DNA of 60,651 bases, taken from Actinomycetes bacterium. GTDB taxonomy: Bacteria; Actinomycetota; Actinomycetes; Actinomycetales; Dermatophilaceae. The position numbers and the translations under genes are program-made. Location of the stretch: the NCBI GenBank assembly GCA_029552065.1, contig JAKPEG010000026.1, positions 1-60,651 of the forward strand. The letters are read 5' to 3'. Under the pieces are notes generated by a model. The model was not told where the DNA came from. It saw only the letters and a program-made list of their open reading frames with translations, and ran no database searches. Shown here piece by piece: positions 1-9,485 of the stretch. How positions within the stretch are numbered: the first letter of the stretch is position 1; each line of letters starts with the position of its first letter.

Positions 1-1169
1 GGCAGCGGTTCGATCCCCATCGCCCGGCGCTCGGCGTCGGTGAGCTGCCAGACGTCGTCCTCCGCCTCGGGCGGCAGTTCGTAGCCCTCCTCGATCCCTT
101 TGAGTCCGGCGGCGAGCAGGACGGCGAAGGCGAGGTAGGGATTGCACGCCGAGTCGATCGAACGGACCTCGACCCGGGTGGAGTTGCCTTTGTCCGGCTT
201 GTACATCGGCACGCGCACGAGCGCCGACCGGTTGTTGTGCCCCCAGGTGAGGTATGCCGGTGCCTCGCCGCCGCCCCAGAGCCGCTTGTAGCTGTTCACC
301 CACTGGTTGGTCACCGCAGTGATCTCGGCACCGTGGCGCAACAGACCGGCGATGAACTGCCGTCCGGTCTGGGACAGCTGGTAGGGGGCGCCACCCTCGT
401 GGAAGGCGTTGGTATCGCCCTCGAAGAGGCTCAGATGAGTGTGCATCCCCGAGCCGGGGTGCTCGCGGAAGGGCTTGGGCATGAACGACGCGAGAACGCC
501 CTGACCGAGAGCGACCTCCTTGACGACGGCCCGGAAGGTCATGATGTTGTCAGCCGTCGAGAGCGCGTCGGCATAGCGCAGGTCGATCTCGTTCTGTCCG
601 GGCGCACCCTCGTGATGGCTGAACTCGACCGAGATCCCCATGTTTTCCAGCAGGGTGATCGCCGCGCGACGGAAGTCGTGGGCGGTGCCGTGGGCGACGT
701 GGTCGAAGTAGCCGGCCTCGTCGACCGGCACCGGCGTGATCCGCTTGCCCTTGGGTTGGTGCAGGAGGAAGAACTCGATCTCCGGGTGGGTGTAGAAGGT
801 GAAGCCCAGGTCGCTGGCCTTGCCCAGCGCGCGACGCAACACGTGACGCGGGTCGGCGAAGCTCGGCTGACCGTCGGGGGTGAGCAGGTCGCAGAACATC
901 CGGGCGGTGCCCGGGCTCTCGCCCCGCCAGGGCAGCACTTGGAAGGTCGACGGATCGGGCTTGGCGAGCATGTCGGCCTCGTAGATCCGCGAGAGGCCCT
1001 CGATCGCCGAACCGTCAAAGCCGATCCCCTCGGCGAAGGCCCCCTCGAGCTCGGCCGGGGCGACGGCCACCGACTTGAGCGTGCCCACGACGTCGGTGAA
1101 CCACAACCGGACGAACCGGATATCCCGCTCCTCGATCGTGCGCAGGACGAACTCTTGCTGACGGTCCAT
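1..1169 (-). CDS. glnA2: Glutamine synthetase type I, GlnA2-like (3' end beyond window)
   Basis: ATP-dependent ligation of ammonia to glutamate in the cytoplasm. The start ATG at 1169 follows a GGAGG Shine-Dalgarno 6 nt upstream. The N-terminus (MDRQQEFVLRTIEERDIRF) resembles the actinobacterial GlnA2 subgroup rather than GlnA1. Visible family blocks are the FDGSAIEG segment, PEIEFFL, the GSGMHTHLSLFEG nucleotide-site segment, NQWVNSYKRL and the SIDSACNPYLAFAVLLAAGL block near the edge. About 389 codons are present, so roughly the last 55-60 residues of a usual 446-residue protein are missing. The assignment to GlnA2 rather than another GSI-alpha paralogue rests on remembered sequence and on the Rv2222c-like gene neighbourhood. 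Confidence 0.93.
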   Translation of the reverse strand, partial: MDRQQEFVLRTIEERDIRFVRLWFTDVVGTLKSVAVAPAELEGAFAEGIGFDGSAIEGLSRIYEADMLAKPDPSTFQVLPWRGESPGTARMFCDLLTPDGQPSFADPRHVLRRALGKASDLGFTFYTHPEIEFFLLHQPKGKRITPVPVDEAGYFDHVAHGTAHDFRRAAITLLENMGISVEFSHHEGAPGQNEIDLRYADALSTADNIMTFRAVVKEVALGQGVLASFMPKPFREHPGSGMHTHLSLFEGDTNAFHEGGAPYQLSQTGRQFIAGLLRHGAEITAVTNQWVNSYKRLWGGGEAPAYLTWGHNNRSALVRVPMYKPDKGNSTRVEVRSIDSACNPYLAFAVLLAAGLKGIEEGYELPPEAEDDVWQLTDAERRAMGIEPL

Positions 1170-1241
1170 GTGTCGATCCTCCACCACCGGTGTTTCCGCC
1201 CGGTTACACAACGCGGGGGGACCTGGCTCGCCATGCGGGAG

Positions 1242-1277
1242 GCGGCGTGTGCGTGGGTCTCCCCACGCACACGCCGC
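1242..1277. terminator. GC-rich hairpin between the lipoprotein gene and glnA2
   Basis: Two perfect 16-bp arms (1242-1257 and 1262-1277) flank a 4-nt loop. It lies just downstream of the leftward lipoprotein gene and upstream of glnA2, so it can end the first transcript before the second begins. There is no T-tract, as usual for actinobacterial terminators. Confidence 0.7.
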
Positions 1278-1316
1278 TCCTTGCCGTCCGGTCGGGCACC
1301 CCGGACGAGTCCCTGG

Positions 1317-1925
1317 TCAGGACGGTGGGTGCGTCGACGAGCTGCCCGTCGCTGTCGGCATCGCGAACGTCGCGTACCACTGGCCGTCGATGCGCACGAC
1401 GTGCACCGTGAACAGCGGCGAGTCCGTGTCGGGATCGCGGTTCTCGATGCAGTCGGGGACTTGAGCGGTCGGCGCTTGAGCCCCGGACGCCTCTCGGCAC
1501 AGGCGGCCGACCAGTGCCACGGTTCCCATGTCGTTCGCGATCTGCTGTCGGCCGCTGGACAGGTTTCCCGACGCCTTGGCGGTTGACCCAGTCGCCCCCA
1601 GCGCGAGCGCGGAGAGGATGCCTCGCTTCGCCGGGTCGAGCAGGGCGCTTGCCGCCCCGTAGTCCTGACCGGCGACCGCCATGGTGAAGGCCACGGCCAC
1701 GCTCCCGGGATCGGACCGGTCGACGGCAGCCGTCGTCCGTGCCGAAGCGGAGGTCCCGGCCGACGGTGGTGCCGCGGCAGCACAACCGGCCAACCCGGCC
1801 ACCAGGACGAGCGCCACGAGGGGCACCGGATGGTTGGTGAGCGGACACACCTGGCGGCCCCTCCGGACCAGTTCGCCGGCAATCGCTGCGCCCGAGTAGC
1901 TGAAGGCACCTGTCACCGCGTCCAT
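1317..1925 (-). CDS. Chimeric protein: SDR N-terminus joined to a lipoprotein-like secreted domain
   Basis: The start ATG at 1925 has GGGAGG 6 nt upstream. The first 32 or so residues (TGAFSYSGAAIAGELVRRG ... LTNHP) look like the nucleotide-binding start of an NAD(P)H-binding atypical SDR, including the TGAFSYSG dinucleotide loop. Immediately after it comes a hydrophobic stretch ending in a lipobox (VLVAGLAGC), a Ser/Thr/Ala linker, and a roughly 130-residue globular domain ending HVVRIDGQWYATFAMP. That domain resembles small secreted lipoproteins of unknown function. The simplest reading is a deletion that fused the promoter and start of a TetR-controlled SDR gene to a lipoprotein gene. The basic RRGR of the SDR part may now act as the signal-peptide n-region. 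Divergent from the TetR gene, with two operator-like sites between. Confidence 0.7.
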   Translation of the reverse strand: MDAVTGAFSYSGAAIAGELVRRGRQVCPLTNHPVPLVALVLVAGLAGCAAAAPPSAGTSASARTTAAVDRSDPGSVAVAFTMAVAGQDYGAASALLDPAKRGILSALALGATGSTAKASGNLSSGRQQIANDMGTVALVGRLCREASGAQAPTAQVPDCIENRDPDTDSPLFTVHVVRIDGQWYATFAMPTATGSSSTHPPS

Positions 1926-1957
1926 CGTGGGACCTCCCAAGGGGGCCGGACGTTGGT

Positions 1958-1973
1958 TTGAGCGCTTGCTCAA
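1958..1973. promoter_or_regulatory. Operator-like inverted repeat, copy 1
   Basis: TTGAGC-N4-GCTCAA perfect inverted repeat between the divergent chimeric gene and tetR. Its centre is 34 bp from copy 2, about three helical turns. Likely bound by the neighbouring TetR-family protein. Confidence 0.75.
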
Positions 1974-1991
1974 CACGGAGAGTAGACCTGT

Positions 1992-2007
1992 TTGAGCACA
2001 CGCTCAA
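1992..2007. promoter_or_regulatory. Operator-like inverted repeat, copy 2
   Basis: TTGAGC-N4-GCTCAA again, with different central bases (ACAC instead of GCTT). Only the arms are conserved, as expected for a protein-binding site. It sits 57 bp upstream of the TetR start. Confidence 0.75.
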
Positions 2008-2063
2008 GGGTCGCGATGCCCGACCTCCACCACGTGAGGCGCCGGATTCGGCAGGATGCCCCC

Positions 2064-2738
2064 ATGGCATCCACGGCGGACACCAAGGAGCGGCTGCGCC
2101 TTGCCGCCTTCGACGTCGTGCGCACCAAGGGTCTGTCCGCTGCCTCGGCTCGAGCCATCGGCACGGCAGCCGGCGTCAACCAGGCCCTGATCTTCTACCA
2201 CTTCGGCACGGTCAACGAGCTCATCGAGGCCGCGTCCAACGAGGCCGTCGAGCGCAGTGTGGCCCGCTATGCCGAGGGCTTCTCGCAGGTGACCTCACTG
2301 GCCGAGCTTCTCGAGGTCGGCATGCGAGTCCACGACGAGGAACGCCGTCGCGGGCACGTCGCCGTCATGGCCCAACTGATGGCGGGTGGGCAACACGACC
2401 CCGTGCTCGCCCGCGCCAGCAAGCATGCCGTCGGGCTGTGGACCGCGCAGGTCCGTTCGGTCCTCGACCGGGTCGTGGCTCCCACCCCCGCGGGCGAGTT
2501 GCTCGACAGCGCCGACCTGGCCTCGGCCATCAGCGCCGGATTCATCGGGATCGAACTGCTGCACGGCGTCGATGGGGCGAGCGCGGATCACGCCTTCGCC
2601 AGCCTCGACCGACTCAACGCTCTCCTCACCACCGTCAACGGCTTCGGACCCACCCTGAGGGCTGCACTCCGGGTCGCGGCCCGCCGACTGGGCACCCGGG
2701 CCGCCCGACTCACCCGCCCCACCCCCTCTCGCAAGTAG
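2064..2738 (+). CDS. TetR/AcrR-family transcriptional regulator
   Basis: Protein of 224 residues with an N-terminal helix-turn-helix (about residues 12-58, containing SARAIGTAAGVNQALIFYHF) and a helical ligand-binding C-terminal domain. The ATG at 2064 is preferred because AGGA lies about 7 nt upstream. An in-frame TTG at 1992 would place the start inside an operator. The two TTGAGC-N4-GCTCAA sites upstream suggest it represses itself and the divergent gene. Its ligand cannot be read from the sequence. Confidence 0.9.
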   Translation: MASTADTKERLRLAAFDVVRTKGLSAASARAIGTAAGVNQALIFYHFGTVNELIEAASNEAVERSVARYAEGFSQVTSLAELLEVGMRVHDEERRRGHVAVMAQLMAGGQHDPVLARASKHAVGLWTAQVRSVLDRVVAPTPAGELLDSADLASAISAGFIGIELLHGVDGASADHAFASLDRLNALLTTVNGFGPTLRAALRVAARRLGTRAARLTRPTPSRK

Positions 2739-2770
2739 CGCGGGGCGGTGGCGGACCTTCCTCTCGTGGA

Positions 2771-2992
2771 ATGGTCAGTCGAGCGGAGTGGGTCGATCGT
2801 GTCGAGCGCCGCGCGGACCAGGTCGACCAGCTCGTGGCCCGCACGCTCGTGCAGGTGACCGGGACGACCCGCCGGCTCCACCCGATCGCCGACGCGGTCG
2901 CCCGGGAGCAGGCGCTGCGCGGGGACTTCGAGTTGGCCCTGCCCGGTTGGAGCGGGGCCGAGCGGGACGAGATCTGGGCCCGTCAGCCCTGA
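2771..2992 (+). CDS. Small hypothetical protein (73 aa)
   Basis: A charged, helix-prone 73-residue protein (MVSRAEWVDRVERRADQVDQ...) beginning 32 bp after tetR. Only a weak GGA precedes the ATG. Its 3' end overlaps the convergent small gene by 10 bp. I do not recognise it. It could be a small cytoplasmic protein cotranscribed with tetR, or a chance reading frame. Confidence 0.45.
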   Translation: MVSRAEWVDRVERRADQVDQLVARTLVQVTGTTRRLHPIADAVAREQALRGDFELALPGWSGAERDEIWARQP

Positions 2993-3192
2993 CCGGACTC
3001 CCATTCGGGGCTGGCCCCGCGCTGGTCCCAGGCGCGGTCCTCGGCATCCCACTTCTCGGTCCGCTCGTGCGCGGTCTCGAGGGCGCGCGCGGCCTCTTCG
3101 GCCGTGTCATAGGGACCGAGGACGTCGACGTCGGCGCCACGATCCTCGTCGGTCTGCACCTGACCGGTCGTCACGTCGTACCAGTACTGCAC
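2983..3192 (-). CDS. Small conserved hypothetical protein next to map (69 aa)
   Basis: Begins [19 protein letters not shown] and continues [26 protein letters not shown]. The [13 protein letters not shown] pattern is like the short alpha-beta units of SPOR-type or actinobacterial accessory proteins. It is acidic, has no signal peptide, and is probably cytoplasmic. It lies upstream of and divergent from map. The role is unknown; I recall similar small genes beside map in actinomycetes but cannot verify that here. Confidence 0.7.
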   Translation of the reverse strand: MQYWYDVTTGQVQTDEDRGADVDVLGPYDTAEEAARALETAHERTEKWDAEDRAWDQRGASPEWESGQG

Positions 3193-3261
3193 GGCAGCCT
3201 CCTGTGCACCTGCGGGATTCGTCGGTCCCCACCGTATGCCCCCCGGATGGGTGGCCGCGCC

Positions 3262-3274
3262 TAGACTCCGCCGT
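3262..3274 (+). promoter_or_regulatory. Leaderless promoter of map (-10 TAGACT)
   Basis: TAGACT at 3262-3267 is followed by 7 nt and the ATG. There is no Shine-Dalgarno, so transcription should begin at or next to the start codon. Confidence 0.7.
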
Positions 3275-4138
3275 ATGCCGGTTGCCTACGCGCGTGTCAC
3301 ACCTCACGAGGTGAGCCCGCGCCGATCCGTGCCCGCCACCATCGCGCGGCCCGAGTACGTCGACCGGGCGGCCCCCGAGCGGTTCCAGGGCAGCGAGGTC
3401 AAGGACGCGGACACGATCGCCCGGATGCGGGTGGCCGGCCGGGTGGCCGCGCAGGCGATGGCGGCTGCGGCTGCCGCGATCGCCCCCGGGGTGACGACCG
3501 ACGAGCTCGACCGGATCGCCCACGAATTCCTCCTCGACCACGGCGCCTATCCCTCGACCCTCGGCTACCGCGGCTTCCCCAAGTCGATCTGCACGTCGGT
3601 CAACGAGGTCGTGTGCCACGGCATACCCGATGCCCGCCCCCTCCAGGACGGCGACATCGTCAACATCGACATCACGGCATACCTCGGCGGAGTGCACGGC
3701 GACACGGACGCGACCTATCTCGTCGGGGAGGTCGACGAGCAGTCGCGGTTGCTCGTCGAGCGGACCCGGGAGGCGATGCTCCGCGGCATACAGGCCGTCG
3801 CGCCGGGCCGCGAGATCAACGTGATCGGGCGCGTGATCTCTTCCTACGCAAGGCGGTTCGGCTATGGGGTGGTCCGTGACTTCACCGGCCACGGGATCGG
3901 CAGCGCCTTCCACAGCGGGCTCATCGTCCCCCACTACGACGCGGCGCCGGCATACAACACGGTCATCCAGCCCGGGATGACCTTCACGGTCGAGCCGATG
4001 CTCAACCTCGGCAGCCACGAGTGGGAGATGTGGGACGACGGTTGGACGGTCGTCACCCGCGACCGGCGCCGATCGGCCCAGTTCGAGCACACGATCCTCG
4101 TGACCGAGACCGGCGCCGAGATCCTCACGCTGCCGTGA
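3275..4138 (+). CDS. map: Methionine aminopeptidase, type I
   Basis: Removes the initiator Met from nascent proteins. The 287-residue protein has an actinobacterial N-terminal extension of about 40 residues before the pita-bread fold. Expected active-site residues are present: His115 (VVCHGIP), Asp132 (NIDITAY), Asp143 (HGDTD), His206 (FTGHGIG), Glu240 (FTVEPM) and Glu271 (QFEHT). The start at 3275 is chosen because a TAGACT -10 lies exactly 7 nt upstream with no Shine-Dalgarno, giving a leaderless mRNA. Upstream in-frame GTG/ATG codons would fall before the promoter. Followed after 57 bp by ppgK. It contains four copies of the CGGCATAC motif; two of them place ATA codons in HGIP and RGIQ. 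Confidence 0.96.
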   Translation: MPVAYARVTPHEVSPRRSVPATIARPEYVDRAAPERFQGSEVKDADTIARMRVAGRVAAQAMAAAAAAIAPGVTTDELDRIAHEFLLDHGAYPSTLGYRGFPKSICTSVNEVVCHGIPDARPLQDGDIVNIDITAYLGGVHGDTDATYLVGEVDEQSRLLVERTREAMLRGIQAVAPGREINVIGRVISSYARRFGYGVVRDFTGHGIGSAFHSGLIVPHYDAAPAYNTVIQPGMTFTVEPMLNLGSHEWEMWDDGWTVVTRDRRRSAQFEHTILVTETGAEILTLP

Positions 4139-4195
4139 GTCCGCTCTCCGAGAGGCACCTGCTCGTCGCCCCGTCGAGTGCGGAAGGATGAGCCC

Positions 4196-4948
4196 ATGAC
4201 GGCACGGGTGGCCTTGGGCATCGACATCGGCGGATCAGGCATCAAGGGGGCACCGGTCGACGTCGACTCCGGTGTCCAACTCGGCGAGCGGGTGAAGATC
4301 GCCACCCCGGCGAAGTCCACCCCGGAGGCCGTGGCGGCCATCGTCGACCAGATCGCGGACCAGCTGGCTGACCGGCTGCCCAAGGACGCACCGATCGGGG
4401 TAACGATCCCGGGCGTCGTCCAGCACGGAGTCGTCCGCACCGCGGCCAACATCGACAAGTCGTGGATCGACGCACCTGGGCAGGAGATCTTCAGCCAGGC
4501 CCTGGGCCGACGGTGTCTGCTCGTCAACGACGCCGACGCCGCGGGTGTGGCTGAGGCGCGTTTCGGGGCGGCGCAGGGGCAGCGTGGTCTGGTCATCCTC
4601 ACGACCCTGGGCACGGGCATCGGCATCGCCCTCATCCACAACGGGGTGCTCATCCCCAACGCCGAGCTCGGCCACCTCGAGATCGACGGGCACGACGCCG
4701 AGACCCGAGCCGCGGCGAGTGCCCGCGAGCGCGAAGGACTCAGCTGGGAGCGGTGGGCCAAGCGCCTCCAGCGCTACTACCGCCACGTGGAGGACCTGCT
4801 CTGGCCGGACCTGTTCGTCGTCGGTGGCGGCGTGTCGCGCAAGGCCGACAAGTTCCTCCCGCTGCTGTCGCTGCGGACCCCGATCATCCCGGCCGCGCTG
4901 CAGAACGCCGCCGGCATCATCGGCGCCGCCTCCCTCGCCGCCGACTGA
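4196..4948 (+). CDS. ppgK: Polyphosphate glucokinase
   Basis: ROK-family kinase that phosphorylates glucose using inorganic polyphosphate or ATP, feeding glycolysis in the cytoplasm. The 250-residue protein starts MTARVALGIDIGGSGIKGA (phosphate-1 loop). It has the NDADAAG catalytic-base block, the TLGTGIG phosphate-2 loop, the AELGH sugar-binding segment and VVGGGVSRKADKF near the end. GGAAGGA sits 7 nt upstream of the ATG. A GTG at 4178 is possible but would make that ribosome site internal. Usually next to map or in the same neighbourhood in actinomycetes. The convergent MBL-fold gene is separated from it by the large palindrome. Confidence 0.95.
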   Translation: MTARVALGIDIGGSGIKGAPVDVDSGVQLGERVKIATPAKSTPEAVAAIVDQIADQLADRLPKDAPIGVTIPGVVQHGVVRTAANIDKSWIDAPGQEIFSQALGRRCLLVNDADAAGVAEARFGAAQGQRGLVILTTLGTGIGIALIHNGVLIPNAELGHLEIDGHDAETRAAASAREREGLSWERWAKRLQRYYRHVEDLLWPDLFVVGGGVSRKADKFLPLLSLRTPIIPAALQNAAGIIGAASLAAD

Positions 4949-4999
4949 TTCCTCACCCTCGCCCGCCGCCCGAAAGTGGACCACGCTCGCCCTCTCGGG

Positions 5000-5081
5000 C
5001 ATGTAAGCGCTTGAGTGTTGCCGATTTGACGCGACACGCCGGTGTTTCGCGTCAAATCGGCAACACTCAAGCGCTTACATG
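5000..5081. repeat. 82-bp palindrome between convergent genes
   Basis: Two perfect 35-bp arms (5000-5034 and 5047-5081) around a 12-nt centre. The arms are relatively AT-rich for this genome (core TTTGACGCG) and include AAGCGCTT. It lies 51 bp after ppgK and 15 bp before the end of the convergent metallo-hydrolase gene, a good place for a bidirectional terminator. It is far longer than needed for one and has no T-tract. Confidence 0.85.
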
Positions 5082-5096
5082 CGGGAGGGGGGAGGC

Positions 5097-5753
5097 TCAG
5101 GGGAGGGTGACCGAGCCGCCGCCAGCGAGATCGTGCAGGGTGAGCCCATCGCCGCCGTTGTTGGCGATGTGCGAGAGATAGAGCGTCCGTCCGGGCATCT
5201 CGTTGAGCAGCCCATCGTGGATGGGCACCATCGCACGCGGGGCGATCCGGCGGACGAAGGCGATCGAATCGCGCACAGCGCACCATGGGGCATTGACGGG
5301 GACCGCGAGCACGTCGACCTCCCCCGGAGCGGCGTCGTAGGCATCGCCGGGGTGGAACAGCACCGGCTCGCCCGCCGCCTCGATCCGTACCCCGACGTTG
5401 GCGACCGTGGGGATCCAATCGTGGTTGAACGCGTGCAACTCCCCGCGCGGACTGACCGTCACGTCGCCGAGCTGCAGGTCGGTGCCCGCCTGCAGCGGGG
5501 TCACCTCGAGACCGAGGCCGGCCAACAGCGCAGCGCTCTGCGGGTCGGCGAGCACCCGGGCACTCGGGTTGGCCCGCACGAGGGCGGGGAGGCGCCCGGG
5601 GTCCAGGTGGTCGGCGTGCTGGTGGGTGACCAGGACCGCGTCGAGCCCGGTGAGCTCCTCGAAGCCCACCGAGAACGCTCCCGGGTCGAGCAGGAGACGC
5701 CGGTCGGCGATCTCGACGAGCAGACACGAGTGGCCCAGGTGGGTGAGGCGCAT
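5097..5753 (-). CDS. MBL-fold metallo-hydrolase
   Basis: A 218-residue metallo-beta-lactamase-fold protein (UPF0173/YtkL-like). It starts MRLTHLGHSCLLVE and carries the THQHADHLD zinc motif (the HxHxDH signature), a GDAYD metal site and a C-terminal IHDG. Substrate unknown; cytoplasmic, with no signal peptide. The start at 5753 is chosen because TACGCT lies exactly 6 nt upstream with no Shine-Dalgarno, which suggests a leaderless transcript. The TAC of that -10 box is part of a CGGCATAC motif copy. Longer in-frame extensions would run through this promoter. Confidence 0.88.
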   Translation of the reverse strand: MRLTHLGHSCLLVEIADRRLLLDPGAFSVGFEELTGLDAVLVTHQHADHLDPGRLPALVRANPSARVLADPQSAALLAGLGLEVTPLQAGTDLQLGDVTVSPRGELHAFNHDWIPTVANVGVRIEAAGEPVLFHPGDAYDAAPGEVDVLAVPVNAPWCAVRDSIAFVRRIAPRAMVPIHDGLLNEMPGRTLYLSHIANNGGDGLTLHDLAGGGSVTLP

Positions 5754-5964
5754 GCCCCGAGCGTATGCCGTGTGCCCACCTCCACGGGCCCCTGTCACCC
5801 GCCCCGGTCGCCGGCCGCGAGAGGACCACCGGCGCCCGGCGGCCACACCGGCATGGGCACCCCCCGTGTGGTGACCTCGACCGCATGAGCCGAGACCGAA
5901 CGAACCGAGCCTGCCGCCCACCATAGGGTGGGAGGGCGACAGCCGCTGCCGAAAGGTGACCGCC

Positions 5965-7653
<1,689 letters not shown>

Positions 7654-7656
7654 CCC

Positions 7657-8358
7657 GTGCCCGTTCCGCTCGCCACCACGGGCACCCGGCCGCGCCTCCC
7701 GCTGCGCCGCTACGTCATCGGGTATGCCGCGCTCGCGGCGGTCATGCTCGTCACCCGGCTACCGGGGGTGGGCGAGGGCGCCCACCGGGTCTCCACGGTC
7801 ACCCAGTGGCTGCTCGCCCCGGCGCTCGCGCTCGCCGTCGCGACCCTCGCGGCCCGGCCGTGGCCGCGCCTCGTGCGGTGGGCGCTCGTCGCGCTCGGGT
7901 GGTGCTTCCTCGGCGACCTGCTCCCCTCGCTCGTCCCGGACGGCGGGTCGAACCGGTTCCTCGTCATGGTCGGCGCCTTCTTCGTCGCCCAGCTGTCCTG
8001 GATCGTCGCCTTCTGGCCGTGGCGTGGTGCCGCATTCCGCGGCCGACAGCGTTGGGCGGCAACGGCATACGGGCTGGTCGCGGTGGCCCTGCTCGCAGTC
8101 TGTGTGCCCGCGGCCGGCCCGCTCGCCGTGCCGGTCGTGGGCTACGCCGCGGCCCTCACGACGATGGCCGTGCTCGCGCTGGGCCCCGATCGGGTGGTCG
8201 CGTGGGGCGGCGCGCTCTTCCTCGTCTCCGACTCGCTCATCGCGATCGAGGCCTTCGCGCCCCGGCTCACGCTGCCCGGCCACGGCGTGTGGGTGATGGC
8301 GACGTATGCCGCCGCCCTCGCGCTGCTCGCCTTCGGAGCCGTGCGCACAGGTCGGTGA
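7657..8358 (+). CDS. YhhN/TMEM86-family lysoplasmalogenase-like membrane protein
   Basis: Predicted integral membrane protein of 233 residues with about seven or eight hydrophobic segments. Family blocks are LGWCFLGDLLPSL and the LFLVSDSLIAIEAF motif, which hold the acidic residues conserved in the family. Characterised members hydrolyse the vinyl-ether bond of lysoplasmalogens; whether this one does is not shown. The GTG start at 7657 is 3 bp after the pgi stop, so it is probably translated by coupling. An Arg-rich stretch (AFRGRQRW) separates the hydrophobic halves. Confidence 0.85.
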   Translation: MPVPLATTGTRPRLPLRRYVIGYAALAAVMLVTRLPGVGEGAHRVSTVTQWLLAPALALAVATLAARPWPRLVRWALVALGWCFLGDLLPSLVPDGGSNRFLVMVGAFFVAQLSWIVAFWPWRGAAFRGRQRWAATAYGLVAVALLAVCVPAAGPLAVPVVGYAAALTTMAVLALGPDRVVAWGGALFLVSDSLIAIEAFAPRLTLPGHGVWVMATYAAALALLAFGAVRTGR

Positions 8359-8376
8359 GCCGGCCCGCTACCCGGC

Positions 8377-9336
8377 TCACTCCGCCGGGGGGACGACGCT
8401 CACCCGATAGGGCACGTCCGGCGTCTCGTCGCTCAGCTGCCCCTCGACCCAGAGCAGCCGGCCGCGGTCCCTCGCGATCGTCGTCGGACCGACCTCGACC
8501 GCAGACACCCGCGCCGAGTCCCGCACGACGACAGCCGCACTGAAGTCCCCGGTGAACTGGGCCGTCCGGACGAACGTCTCCTCGGTCGCCCAGTCGGTCT
8601 GCACCGACTCGAGAGTGTGGCCCCGCAGCAGCAGCCCGTCACCGCCGAGCGACCCACCAGCCACCGCGACCTCGCGGACCTCGCCCGTCCGGGCATCCAC
8701 CCGCCAGGTCGTGTTCGTCGACCAGTCGGCCACGAGCAGCCACCGGCCGTCGGACGTCGCGACGATCCCGTTGAGGAACTCCGCCTTCGCACCGAACGCG
8801 TCCGGCCCGGCGAAGGGCACGAAGTCACCCAGAGCGGTGGCCGACAGGTCGGCGCGGTAGACCGTGCTCGTGAACGAGTCGGTCGCGAAGACCGCATCCC
8901 GAGTCATCGCGAAGTCGTTGAGGAAGTGCTCGCCCGCCAGAGTGCGCTTCGCGAGCAAGGTGCCGTCGGCGGCATACCGGAAGAAGGTGCCGTCGAAGGC
9001 GCCGGTGACCAGCACGGTCCCCCAGCGGTCGACATGGATGCCGGTGGCGTGGTCGCGACCGTCCGACCCAGCCGGCAGCCAGGTCCGGAAGACGCCCGTG
9101 CGGGTGTCCCCACGGAATACCGCGCCGGTGAAGACGCTCGTCACGTATGCCGTGCCCTCCTGGGTCACGTGGATCCCCTCCAGTCCGTTCGCGGGGTCCG
9201 CCGTGATGGCATAGCTCAGCGGGCGCGGATGGGTGACGTCGGGGGTCTCGGCGGCGGCCGTTGCGGGCGCAGCGAGGGCGGCCGCGAGGGCGGCTGCGGT
9301 CAGCGTGATCGCCAGGCGGCGAAGGTCATGGGTCAC
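8377..9336 (-). CDS. Secreted SMP-30/gluconolactonase-like beta-propeller protein
   Basis: 319 residues. A signal peptide (THDLRRLAITLTAAALAAA...ATAAAE) precedes repeated propeller blades with motifs such as GLEGIHVTQEGTAYVTSV, ATGIHVDRWGTVLVTGAF, FLNDFAMTRDAVFATDSF and FLNGIVATSDGRWLLVADW. The blade sequence is of the SMP-30/strictosidine synthase-like type; the substrate is unknown. The GTG start at 9336 follows AGGAGGA with 6-nt spacing, preferred over a long upstream extension that lacks any ribosome site. It ends 18 bp from the convergent lysoplasmalogenase gene. Confidence 0.82.
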   Translation of the reverse strand: MTHDLRRLAITLTAAALAAALAAPATAAAETPDVTHPRPLSYAITADPANGLEGIHVTQEGTAYVTSVFTGAVFRGDTRTGVFRTWLPAGSDGRDHATGIHVDRWGTVLVTGAFDGTFFRYAADGTLLAKRTLAGEHFLNDFAMTRDAVFATDSFTSTVYRADLSATALGDFVPFAGPDAFGAKAEFLNGIVATSDGRWLLVADWSTNTTWRVDARTGEVREVAVAGGSLGGDGLLLRGHTLESVQTDWATEETFVRTAQFTGDFSAAVVVRDSARVSAVEVGPTTIARDRGRLLWVEGQLSDETPDVPYRVSVVPPAE

Positions 9337-9485
9337 GGCGGGTCCTCCTGCTCGATGAGTGCGGCGTGGTCGCTCGGGCAGCTGCGCGCCACCGGGCCAA
9401 CCCTCCGCCGAGGAGTCCACGCGGTCCACGATTCGGCGAGAACCGAACAGTCCCCCCCAGGCCCCATCGCTGGGATGCTGGGCCG

